A stretch of 13,465 nt of DNA, from the NCBI GenBank assembly GCA_900542875.1, contig UQPH01000037.1, positions 1 through 13,465 of the forward strand. The letters run 5' to 3'. This DNA is from an uncultured Eubacterium sp. (GTDB taxonomy: Bacteria > Bacillota > Clostridia > Oscillospirales > Acutalibacteraceae). The position numbers were made by a program, and so were the translations under genes. Within the stretch, counting starts at the first letter, position 1; every line of letters begins with the position of its first letter. The notes under the pieces were generated by a model. The model was not told where the DNA came from, searched no databases, and saw only the letters and a program-made list of their open reading frames with translations. Positions 7,108-13,111 of this stretch are shown piece by piece.

Positions 7108-7956
7108 TTATACGCCCGAATATGCGTTAAATCCACCGTCAACGGGAATATTTACACCTGTGATAAAACCGCTGTATGCCTCGTCGCAAAGGAAGAGGAG
7201 AGTGCCGTCAAGTTCGGCAGGCTCGCCGAATCTGTCCATCGGGGTTGCGGCAAGGATTTTGCCTGTACGCTCGGTAGGAGTGCCGTCCTCGTTCCAGAGG
7301 AGAGCGGCATTCTGCTTAGTCGAAAAGAAGCCGGGAGCGATGGCGTTTACTCTGATACCCATAGGAGCAAAGTGGACAGCCATCCATTCGGTAAAGTTCT
7401 TTACCGCAGCCTTTGCCGCAGAGTAAGCGGGAATACGGGTAAGCGGACGATATGCGTTCATCGAAGTAATCATAACGATGCAGGCATGCTCCTTTTCCAC
7501 CATATCCTTTGCAAACACCTGGGTAGGAATAAGAGTGCCCAGGAAGTTAAGATTAAATACAAAAGAAATTCCGTCAGGGTCAAGGTCGAAAAAAGTCTTA
7601 ACATTCTCGTCTTTTTGGAGAAGGTCGATTTTTTCGAGAGTGTCCTTTGTGGTAGTTCCCTTAGGATTATTACCGCCTGCTCCGTTAAGGAGAATGTCGC
7701 AGGTGCCGAATTTTTCGTTAATCACCTGACGAGCATTTTGCATAGACTCGGTATCGAGAACATTACAGCCGACAGCAATCGCCTCGCCGCCGCCCGAGAT
7801 AATTTCATCGGCGCACTTTTGAGCCGCCACCTCATTCAAATCAAGCACAGCTACCTTACAACCCTGCTTTGCCAGTGTTTTTGCAAACTGTCCGCAGAGA
7901 ACTCCGCCGCCGCCTGTTACGACAGCCACTCTGCCTTTTAAGTTTTCATGTATCAT
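7108..7956 (-). CDS. uxuB: D-mannonate oxidoreductase (fructuronate reductase), SDR family
   Basis: This 282-residue short-chain dehydrogenase interconverts D-fructuronate and D-mannonate with NAD(P)H in the cytoplasm. Visible features are the Rossmann motif VVTGGGGVLCGQ (12-23), D39 after the second strand (VAVLDLNE), NGAGG (91-95), N137 (NLNFLGT), catalytic S165, and Y178/K182 in YSAAKAAVK. IRVNAIAPGFF (201-211) and a C-terminal PVDGGF (271-276) complete the fold. The long loop between NGAGG and the next helix (about 96-128) is typical of the mannonate oxidoreductase subfamily (Bacillus YjmF type). A GGAGGAA site (7962-7968) precedes the ATG. Assignment beyond 'SDR' rests on similarity to that subfamily and on the adjacent uxuA, which carries out the next step. 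It is not related to the long-chain E. coli UxuB fold. Confidence 0.9.
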   Translation of the reverse strand: MIHENLKGRVAVVTGGGGVLCGQFAKTLAKQGCKVAVLDLNEVAAQKCADEIISGGGEAIAVGCNVLDTESMQNARQVINEKFGTCDILLNGAGGNNPKGTTTKDTLEKIDLLQKDENVKTFFDLDPDGISFVFNLNFLGTLIPTQVFAKDMVEKEHACIVMITSMNAYRPLTRIPAYSAAKAAVKNFTEWMAVHFAPMGIRVNAIAPGFFSTKQNAALLWNEDGTPTERTGKILAATPMDRFGEPAELDGTLLFLCDEAYSGFITGVNIPVDGGFNAYSGV

Positions 7957-7989
7957 TATAATTCCTCCAAAAATGGTATGGGGTTTGTC

Positions 7990-8019
7990 CTTTTATTCGA
8001 GAACATAACCCACGGTCAA
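7990..8019 (-). promoter_or_regulatory. Weak candidate internal promoter for uxuB
   Basis: On the minus strand TTGACC (8019-8014) and TAAAAG (7995-7990) are separated by 18 bp, between the palindromic repeats and the uxuB ribosome-binding site. The -10 matches the consensus at only four of six positions. It would allow uxuB expression independent of uxuA. Confidence 0.22.
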
Positions 8020-8047
8020 CATTAAGTATTTTGTTATAGTTAGGTAA

Positions 8048-8095
8048 ACCCCTCAGTCGGAAACGAGTTCCGACAGCTCCCCTAATAGGGGAGCC
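8048..8095 (-). repeat. REP-like double-hairpin palindromic repeat, copy B1
   Basis: The hairpins GTCGGAA-ACGAG-TTCCGAC (8056-8074) and GCTCCCCT-AAT-AGGGGAGC (8076-8094) are adjacent and are flanked by AACCCCTCA on the left. Read on the minus strand, this is GGCTCCCCT..AGGGGAGCTGTC..GACTGAGGGGTT. It has the same architecture as copy A at 2327-2372, with a different sequence in the hairpin next to GTC/GAC. Confidence 0.75.
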
Positions 8096-8119
8096 GTAGT
8101 GTTCTGTTGTCGGAGAGTG

Positions 8120-8167
8120 AACCCCTCAATCAACACGATGTATTGCCGATGAGGTGTGAGGGGAGCC
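8120..8167 (-). repeat. Related palindromic repeat, diverged copy B2
   Basis: It begins AACCCCTCAATC and ends GAGGGGAGCC, matching the ends of copy B1 (AACCCCTCAGTC ... AGGGGAGCC) over the same 48-bp length. The inner hairpins are not conserved: CCCCTCA (8122-8128) instead pairs with TGAGGGG (8157-8163), with an alternative inner pairing of CCTCAATC with GATGAGG. It ends 2 bp from the uxuA stop codon. Confidence 0.55.
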
Positions 8168-8169
8168 GA

Positions 8170-9237
8170 TTAAGCCTTTCTGCTTTTTTCTACTGCTTCC
8201 CAAAGACCGTTAAGATAGCACGCACCGAGTGCTCTGTCATAAAGTCCGTAGCCGGGTCTTGCAACCTCGCCCCAAATCATTCTGCCGTGGTCGGGACGAA
8301 CATAGCCGTCAAATCCGACCTCCTGAAGTGCCTTAACAATCTCGTACATATCAAGACTGCCTGAGTTACTCTCGTGGGCGGTTTCGTTAAACCACTGATT
8401 ATTAATCCGTACATTGCGAAGATGAGCAAAGTAAATCCTGTCGCCTGCCGCCTTAATAATCTCTACCATATCGTTATCGGGGCTTGCGCCGAGCGAACCG
8501 GTACAAAGAGTCAAACCGTTATACTTTGACGGCACCATAGTAAGAAGTCGCTCAACAGCCGCCTTGTCCGTAATAATACGGGGCAAGCCGAAGATGCTCC
8601 AGGGCGGGTCATCGGGGTGGATAGCCATTTTGACATCGCATTCCTCGCAAGTGGGCATAATTGCCTCAAGAAAATATTTAAGGTTATTCCACAAATCCTC
8701 TGCCGTGACGCCCTTATATTTTTCAAACAGTTCCTTAATCTCGCCCATTCTCTCGGTTTCCCAACCGGGCATAGCGTAGCCGTTAGAATTATCGTCAATC
8801 TCTCTGAACATATCCTCGGGCGACTTACCCTCTACCTGCTTACCGTCATAGCAAAGGCAGGTCGAGCCGTCAGGAAGCGGCATATAAAGGTCTGTTCTTG
8901 TCCAGTCGAACACAGGCATAAAGTTATAACATATAACCTTAACGCCGACCTTAGACAGATTGCGAATAGAAGTTTTATAATTCTCGATATATTTATCTCT
9001 TGAAGGGAGACCGATTTTAATATCCTCGTGGACATTAACGCTCTCGATGCACTCCATAGTAAGTCCCGATGCGGTAATCTCATCATACATAGCCTGAACC
9101 CTGTCCATAGTCCAAGCCTCGCCCGCAGGCAAATCGTGCAGAGCAGGAACAACTCCGACCACATTCGGTATCTGCTTAATTTGTTCAAGGGAAACGGTAT
9201 CCTTTTCCTTGCCAAACCAGCGAAAAGTCATTTGCAT
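8170..9237 (-). CDS. uxuA: Mannonate dehydratase
   Basis: The enzyme dehydrates D-mannonate to 2-keto-3-deoxy-D-gluconate in glucuronate catabolism. The 355-residue protein (from the ATG at 9237) starts MQMTFRWFGKEKDTVSL, like other UxuA proteins, and has VVPALHDLPAGEAW (29-42) in place of the TALHxIPxGExW motif. Metal and catalytic residues of the TIM-barrel family are in place: H207 in HPDDPP, C245 in LTLCTGSLG, H272 in FAHLRNV, D316-H317 in RPDHGR and Y331 in GYGLYDR. Their spacing follows the characterised Streptococcus suis enzyme (H198, C237, H265, D310, H311, Y325). It is shorter than the E. coli protein (394), as usual in Firmicutes. The ATG at 9237 has GAGGAGG 7 bp upstream; a TTG at 9243 is in frame but too close to that site. 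The gene is first in the unit with uxuB, separated from it by 213 bp holding two repeats. Confidence 0.96.
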   Translation of the reverse strand: MQMTFRWFGKEKDTVSLEQIKQIPNVVGVVPALHDLPAGEAWTMDRVQAMYDEITASGLTMECIESVNVHEDIKIGLPSRDKYIENYKTSIRNLSKVGVKVICYNFMPVFDWTRTDLYMPLPDGSTCLCYDGKQVEGKSPEDMFREIDDNSNGYAMPGWETERMGEIKELFEKYKGVTAEDLWNNLKYFLEAIMPTCEECDVKMAIHPDDPPWSIFGLPRIITDKAAVERLLTMVPSKYNGLTLCTGSLGASPDNDMVEIIKAAGDRIYFAHLRNVRINNQWFNETAHESNSGSLDMYEIVKALQEVGFDGYVRPDHGRMIWGEVARPGYGLYDRALGACYLNGLWEAVEKSRKA

Positions 9238-9273
9238 ACACAAACCTCCTCTTTTTGTTTTATTATCAAGTCA

Positions 9274-9302
9274 ATTTTAGCACAAGTACCATTAATCTTC
9301 AA
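9274..9302 (-). promoter_or_regulatory. Candidate sigma-A promoter of uxuA-uxuB
   Basis: TTGAAG (9302-9297) and TAAAAT (9279-9274) on the minus strand are 17 bp apart, with an extended -10 TGC directly before the -10. The start would be near 9267 with a leader of about 30 nt. Two direct copies of GATTAAT (9315-9309 and 9297-9291, minus strand, 18-bp period) flank and enter the -35 region and could be repressor half-sites. Confidence 0.6.
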
Positions 9303-9309
9303 TAGGAAA

Positions 9310-10485
9310 TTAATCGGAAATGTCCTTTATATCATAAAATTCCACAACCTCGCCGATGTTTTCAAGTGCACTCACGCTGCCCGATGCGACTCCCTTATCG
9401 GACTGAAGCGACACGGCTATGTCCGAATGCAAAACATTATCGCTGCCGTAAAGGGAATTGATTTTTTCCTCGGTTTCGGCGTTAAGCATCTCCAGCAGTT
9501 CGTCATCATTCATTGTATAAGAATAAACTTCATAGGAAGTGACCTCGATATTTATAACGCCTATCGGAACGGGGCGGTTATTAATTTTAAGATAGTCGGC
9601 GGTTTTATTTACATCTGCGTTTTTATCGGGAATTTTGCCGAAATAAAGCGGAATGTAAAGTCCAAAGAAAGAGAGTGCCTTACGGTTTTTAACCGAAGTG
9701 ACACGCTTTCGCTTTTGCTCACGGGAGACGGTATGGGAAAAAGAGTTTTCGGTTTGAGCGATAAAAAGCCCGTCGGCGTGAGCGAACATATTTTCCTCGG
9801 CGTGCTCGCTCTCATAAATGCCGCTGACCAAAATGTCGCCCTTTATCACAGCATCTCCCTTAAATGCCTGCTGCCAGCCGTCATATACAACGCAGGAGAT
9901 AATTGTGCCGTCCTTAGTCGCTTTAAGATTAGACGCCTTAGTTGAGTCGGTCATTTCGGGCTTAGGCTCGGTTTCGTTAATTTCCACCCGAGCGGCAGTG
10001 CCGAGGCGGTTTATATGTACCCATGCAACCTCGTCAAATTCTGCCATAACGAGACTTTCGCACACATCTTTATCAATGCTTTTCCAATGCACGCCGGGGC
10101 GAAGTCCCTGCTCTGCGAGAAAGTCCGAAATTTGAGATGAGGTGAGTGTTTCGTTTCCCGTGACACGAACGTCCCAGACAAAGCCAGAGAGAAGCGAAAA
10201 GACGGCAATGCCCAAAACGATACCGACTGAAAGTCCCATACGGTTTTGCATTTTGGAGAGAAGAAAAGCGACGCCGCTTTTTTTAACAATTCTTGTTCTG
10301 CCGCCGCATTTTCGTGCCGTATCGGCAATCGGGGCATACTCCTCGGGGGAGCATTCGGCGGTGAGACCGTAATCCGTGCGACGAACATTTATTATATTTA
10401 AGTCACGCACAAGGCATTCATTTATGAAATCCTCACAAAATCCGTCGGTGAAAATGAATTTAACGCAGCCGAAAAAAAGTCGCAA
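9310..10485 (-). CDS. yqfD: Sporulation protein YqfD
   Basis: This is a 391-residue membrane protein of the YqfD family, which in Bacillus is made in the mother cell under sigma-E and is needed for sporulation. The N-terminal soluble part (MRLFFGCVKFIFTDGF..., FINECLVRDLNIINV) is followed by one membrane segment (about 84-104, LSVGIVLGIAVFSLLSGFVW). A long extracytoplasmic part follows, starting VRVTGNETLTSSQI (107-120), which resembles a POTRA/FtsQ-like fold. Length and order match Bacillus YqfD (about 398). The start is uncertain: a GTG at 10542 would overlap yqfC by 53 bp and has no ribosome-binding site, while the TTG at 10485 lies 4 nt after the yqfC stop and fits the family N-terminus. 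TTG also lacks a good Shine-Dalgarno site, so translational coupling with yqfC is likely. No terminator is visible before the uxuA promoter. Confidence 0.9.
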   Translation of the reverse strand: MRLFFGCVKFIFTDGFCEDFINECLVRDLNIINVRRTDYGLTAECSPEEYAPIADTARKCGGRTRIVKKSGVAFLLSKMQNRMGLSVGIVLGIAVFSLLSGFVWDVRVTGNETLTSSQISDFLAEQGLRPGVHWKSIDKDVCESLVMAEFDEVAWVHINRLGTAARVEINETEPKPEMTDSTKASNLKATKDGTIISCVVYDGWQQAFKGDAVIKGDILVSGIYESEHAEENMFAHADGLFIAQTENSFSHTVSREQKRKRVTSVKNRKALSFFGLYIPLYFGKIPDKNADVNKTADYLKINNRPVPIGVINIEVTSYEVYSYTMNDDELLEMLNAETEEKINSLYGSDNVLHSDIAVSLQSDKGVASGSVSALENIGEVVEFYDIKDISD

Positions 10486-10489
10486 AAGT

Positions 10490-10744
10490 CTATTTATTTG
10501 AAAAATACTCCAGAGAGAGAATATCGCCACGAATGATTGCACCCTCGGGCGAGAACTCGTTTATTCTGAGTGCACAGCCGCTTATGCCGACGGAAAACGA
10601 ACCGAGGTCGATTTTTATATATTCCGAAGTGTATTCGAGCACACGCTTTAATCCGTCAACAACGCATTCCCCCGAGCCTATCAGGTGGATATGAGCACAG
10701 GCGGTGTAGCCTGAAACGGTATCGGCTTTATTAAATTTCATCAT
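10490..10744 (-). CDS. yqfC: Sporulation protein YqfC (YabP/YqfC family)
   Basis: The protein has 84 residues (83 if the second ATG at 10741 is used). It has the compact beta-rich YabP/YqfC pattern: AHIHLIGSGECVVDGLKRVL, then YIKIDLGSFSVGISGCALRI, then GAIIRGDILSLEYF. Bacillus YqfC is of similar length (about 93) and is encoded directly before yqfD, as here. It acts in the mother cell during sporulation; the molecular role is not established. The ribosome-binding site is GGTGAT (10748-10753), which matches the end of 16S rRNA and suits the ATG at 10741 slightly better than that at 10744. The gene starts 24 bp after corA and ends 4 nt before yqfD. A 14-bp perfect palindrome and a sigma-E-like promoter lie in the short gap before it. 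Confidence 0.9.
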   Translation of the reverse strand: MMKFNKADTVSGYTACAHIHLIGSGECVVDGLKRVLEYTSEYIKIDLGSFSVGISGCALRINEFSPEGAIIRGDILSLEYFSNK

Positions 10745-10752
10745 AGAATCAC

Positions 10753-10766
10753 CATAGAATTCTATG
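10753..10766. repeat. 14-bp perfect palindrome before yqfC
   Basis: CATAGAATTCTATG reads the same on both strands. It fills most of the 24-bp gap between the corA stop and the yqfC start, directly next to the GGTGAT ribosome-binding site. It may be an operator or a small hairpin, and its minus-strand first half doubles as the -10 of the candidate sigma-E promoter. Confidence 0.6.
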
Positions 10767-10787
10767 CTCTATATCCAACGCTTATGC
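10759..10787 (-). promoter_or_regulatory. Candidate sigma-E-type sporulation promoter for yqfC-yqfD
   Basis: On the minus strand GCATAAG (10787-10781) and CATAGAAT (10766-10759) are separated by 14 bp. The known sigma-E pattern is roughly a GCATATT-like -35, a 14-bp gap and a CATACAAT-like -10. The start would be near 10752, giving an unusually short leader of about 8-11 nt. The -35 lies inside the end of corA, so sporulation genes could be switched on separately from corA. Confidence 0.38.
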
Positions 10788-11665
10788 TTAAACCAAATGA
10801 GCAGACCGATCGCCACGGCGAGAACGAGGGCGGCGACTCCGGCATAGCCGTAGGGAGAAGAAAGTTCGGGCATATACTTAAAATTCATACCGTACCAGCC
10901 GACAATGAAAGACAGCGGCGAAAAAAGAACGGTGAACACGGTAAAAATTTTCATCGTTTGGTTAAGGCGCAAATCAAGATTTGACTGATAAGCGTCACGC
11001 AAATGCTCGATATTCTCACGAATCATACGCACGCTTTCTTTAAGGCGGGTAATTTTATCGCCGATAGGCAAAAATGATTTAAGTTCTTCATCATCAAAAA
11101 TGTTCGGCTTATTCTCCCCGAGTGCCGAGACGAAATCCAGCAGATTATCGCAATAAGCGTAAAGTTCAAAGAGGTTCTCTTTTTGGCTGAAAAGGCGAAG
11201 ATTAAAATCCTTTGCCTCGTTTGAGGAAAGAAGTTGTTTTTCCATTTTCTCCACGGTTCCACGAGCGGTGAGCAGATATTTTGAGTCGCAGGAAATCAAA
11301 TCTTCGATTAAAATACAAATGAGTCGGGCGAGGGTGGGCTCTTCGATGGGAGCCAGAGAGATAAAACTGTCACGCACGGTATGGCTGCTGTCCTTTATGG
11401 CAACAACGAGAAGAAGATTTTTCCGAACATAAACGGCGAAGCGGTCACACCGAGTGTCGATAACGGTAAAAATACAGTCATCGTAAACAAAGACCTCATT
11501 CAGGTGGCTGGGAGAAGTGAGCAAAACGAGAGTTTGACACGGCAAAGAAAAATGCTTTACCGCCGCTTGAAGTTCCGTCTGCGGTATATATCCATAGGCA
11601 AGGCGACTGTCGGTAGTGTCGCAAAGTTCGGCGGTAGTGGCATCATCATCAAAGATATAGTACAT
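10769..11665 (-). CDS. corA: CorA-like Mg2+/divalent metal transporter
   Basis: This 298-residue protein has the CorA layout: a soluble alpha/beta N-terminal domain (1-125), a long helical stalk (about 126-238, rich in charged residues), a first membrane helix (about 240-258) ending in the signature YGMNFK (258-263), a short loop with an acidic residue (MPEL), and a second membrane helix (about 273-291) followed by a basic KHKRWI tail. The GMN motif forms the pore mouth of the pentamer. The protein is slightly shorter than classical CorA (about 315). An AGGTGA ribosome-binding site (11670-11675) precedes the ATG. It lies 24 bp before yqfC on the same strand with no terminator between, so it may share a transcript with the sporulation genes. 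Mg2+ is the usual substrate, but Co2+, Ni2+ or efflux of other metals cannot be excluded. Confidence 0.9.
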   Translation of the reverse strand: MYYIFDDDATTAELCDTTDSRLAYGYIPQTELQAAVKHFSLPCQTLVLLTSPSHLNEVFVYDDCIFTVIDTRCDRFAVYVRKNLLLVVAIKDSSHTVRDSFISLAPIEEPTLARLICILIEDLISCDSKYLLTARGTVEKMEKQLLSSNEAKDFNLRLFSQKENLFELYAYCDNLLDFVSALGENKPNIFDDEELKSFLPIGDKITRLKESVRMIRENIEHLRDAYQSNLDLRLNQTMKIFTVFTVLFSPLSFIVGWYGMNFKYMPELSSPYGYAGVAALVLAVAIGLLIWFKHKRWI

Positions 11666-11701
11666 TCAATCACCTAAAACATTATTCCGCATTTTGCCAT
11701 A

Positions 11702-11731
11702 ATTATACAAAAACAGAGCAATGCTTTTCAG
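11702..11731 (-). promoter_or_regulatory. Candidate promoter of corA, overlapping the yabE terminator
   Basis: A perfect TATAAT (11707-11702, minus strand) is preceded 18 bp upstream by CTGAAA (11731-11726), which is the loop and edge of the yabE terminator hairpin. The start would be near 11695 with a 30-nt leader. The -35 is mediocre. Confidence 0.4.
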
Positions 11732-11742
11732 CACCGCTCTGT
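11708..11742 (-). terminator. Rho-independent terminator of yabE
   Basis: On the minus strand ACAGAGCGGTGCT (11742-11730) pairs with AGCATTGCTCTGT (11725-11713), 13 positions with two G-T wobbles, around a GAAA tetraloop. A T-run (11713-11709) follows. It lies 18 bp after the yabE stop. Confidence 0.9.
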
Positions 11743-11760
11743 ACTTTGGCATTATTAAGT

Positions 11761-12993
11761 TTACCAGCCGAGGCGAACGATAGTAATTGTGCAATTACCT
11801 ACGCCGAGAGCATAGCACATAGAATGTCCTTCGGGGGTGAAAATATCTATTCTGCCCTTCTTTGAAAGACCCGAGCCGCCTCTGTCAGCTACTGTATAAA
11901 GCTGACCGTCAACATCGATTACGGTGCCGAGCGGAAGCCAGTTACAAGCGACATAGTACGGATTTTGCATACCGTTTTGAATTCTTCTGCCGGAAGTGGT
12001 AACACCTCTTGAATTGCCGTTACAAATCGAGCAAGCACAGTAATGAGAATATCTGCCGCTTACGGTATCGCCTACGCTGTATCCGTTCCAGGTTGTTACG
12101 CCGTTAGGCTCAACGCTGTTGTAATTATCGGGAAGTTTAGTTCCGACTCTTACTTCTTTATTTACGCTCTTTTTTGTCTCTTTACGGCTGATTTCCGTTT
12201 TTGAGTCTTCTTTGCCGTTTACGAGTTTAACCTTATAGGTTACGCTGTCCTCACCGTTTACGCCCTGAGTCTGCACCTTTTCCGTGCCGACTTCCATATC
12301 GGAATCGTCAATCTTAACGGTGTCGTACTTAACTGTTTCGGTTACTGTTTCTTCAGTATAGGTTACACGGTTAACGGTAACGCTCATACCGTCCGTAAGT
12401 TCTGTATCAAGCGACGGTTCTGTATAATCATCACCCTCGAGTTTAACGCCTGCCTTATCGAGCAAACTTTGAACATTGCCCGAAAGCAACGCAAAGTCCT
12501 CGGACTTTCCGTCCGCAGTGAGTGTTACGGTGATGGCTGAATCAATGCTGATAACCATTCCGTTTACCACCGGGTCGCTGAGAGAACAACTTACGCTGTC
12601 ATTTTCGCCGACCTTATAGCCGAGCTCCTCAAGTGCCTCGAGCACAGTATCGGAATAAACTCCGTACTCGGTAATTACACCGGCAAGTGACAGATAGATT
12701 AAATTATATCTGTCGATTGTAATCGTTCCGCCGTGTTCTGCAACGAATTTTGAAATATCAAGTTTATCACTCGGTGAAAGAGTAATGCCTGCCGATTTAA
12801 GAATCTCGATAGGCTCGGTCTCGGTTGTAGTAACCGCAATCGTATCGTTACCGTCAATAACGGTAACATCATATTTCTTTGCCGAATCGGCAAATGCTGT
12901 GTTTACAAACAATGTTATAAGAAGCACAAGCGCAACTGCTACTGACAGGATAGGCTTAATAAGTCTTTTACCTGTACTAAATCGGTTCGTCAT
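11761..12993 (-). CDS. yabE: Secreted YabE-type cell-wall protein (DUF348 repeats, G5, 3D domain)
   Basis: The 410-residue protein has a basic start and a hydrophobic signal segment (about 11-35, ending NTAFA). Three DUF348 (ubiquitin-like) modules follow (about 40-83, 92-136, 148-197), with TEPIEILKSAGITL, SDTVLEALEELGYKV and GNVQSLLDKAGVKL as helix motifs. A G5 domain (about 210-285) and a C-terminal 3D domain (about 312-410) complete it. The three aspartates that name the 3D domain are visible: D360 (GTVIDVDG), D370 (VADRGG) and D383 (GRIDIF). This is the layout of Bacillus YabE and related Rpf-like or MltA-like peptidoglycan-cleaving proteins, so a lytic role at the cell wall is likely. 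Before the 3D core lies a CACSIC cysteine cluster (319-324). The ATG at 12993 has GAAAGGAAG upstream; an in-frame ATG at 13038 has no ribosome-binding site. It is transcribed alone. Confidence 0.92.
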   Translation of the reverse strand: MTNRFSTGKRLIKPILSVAVALVLLITLFVNTAFADSAKKYDVTVIDGNDTIAVTTTETEPIEILKSAGITLSPSDKLDISKFVAEHGGTITIDRYNLIYLSLAGVITEYGVYSDTVLEALEELGYKVGENDSVSCSLSDPVVNGMVISIDSAITVTLTADGKSEDFALLSGNVQSLLDKAGVKLEGDDYTEPSLDTELTDGMSVTVNRVTYTEETVTETVKYDTVKIDDSDMEVGTEKVQTQGVNGEDSVTYKVKLVNGKEDSKTEISRKETKKSVNKEVRVGTKLPDNYNSVEPNGVTTWNGYSVGDTVSGRYSHYCACSICNGNSRGVTTSGRRIQNGMQNPYYVACNWLPLGTVIDVDGQLYTVADRGGSGLSKKGRIDIFTPEGHSMCYALGVGNCTITIVRLGW

Positions 12994-13052
12994 CTTATAT
13001 CTTCCTTTCTTGGCAATCCCGAGATGCGGAATATACAATGAAATTTATTCCT

Positions 13053-13062
13053 CTCTATAGAG
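13053..13062. repeat. Palindrome in the yabE leader
   Basis: CTCTATAGAG is a perfect 10-bp palindrome in the 84-nt yabE leader, about 15-24 nt after the predicted start. It could be a small operator. No known riboswitch fold was recognised in the leader. Confidence 0.35.
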
Positions 13063-13083
13063 TATTGCCTCAAAACGGTGCCT

Positions 13084-13111
13084 ATTATAGCACTTATAGA
13101 CAATGAGTCAA
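13084..13111 (-). promoter_or_regulatory. Sigma-A promoter of yabE
   Basis: TTGACT (13111-13106) and a perfect TATAAT (13089-13084) on the minus strand are 16 bp apart, with an extended -10 TGC. The predicted start near 13077 leaves a leader of about 84 nt. This is the best sigma-A match in the window. Confidence 0.72.

Noticed and set aside
7890..7900. Cysteine (C21) at the end of the SDR glycine motif TGGGGVLC in UxuB
   Set aside because: The canonical SDR motif ends in Gly, but as I recall many mannonate oxidoreductases of this subfamily carry VLC here, so I do not treat it as a defect.
7072..7941. Long plus-strand ORF of 289 codons
   Set aside because: It is antisense to uxuB, has no ribosome-binding site and gives a composition without recognisable domains; it results from the codon bias of uxuB.
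9238..9243. Upstream TTG start for uxuA (two extra residues)
   Set aside because: It lies directly against the GAGGAGG site; the ATG at 9237 has proper 7-bp spacing and the family N-terminus.
9028..9945. Long plus-strand ORF of 305 codons
   Set aside because: It is antisense across uxuA and yqfD, including their intergenic region; two recognised genes on the other strand explain it.
12994..13038. Longer YabE starting at the ATG at 13038
   Set aside because: It has no ribosome-binding site, and the extra 15 residues precede a normal signal sequence that starts at 12993.
12994..13077. c-di-AMP (ydaO-type) riboswitch in the yabE leader
   Set aside because: Such switches often precede cell-wall hydrolase genes, but the leader is only about 84 nt and none of the conserved motifs can be seen.
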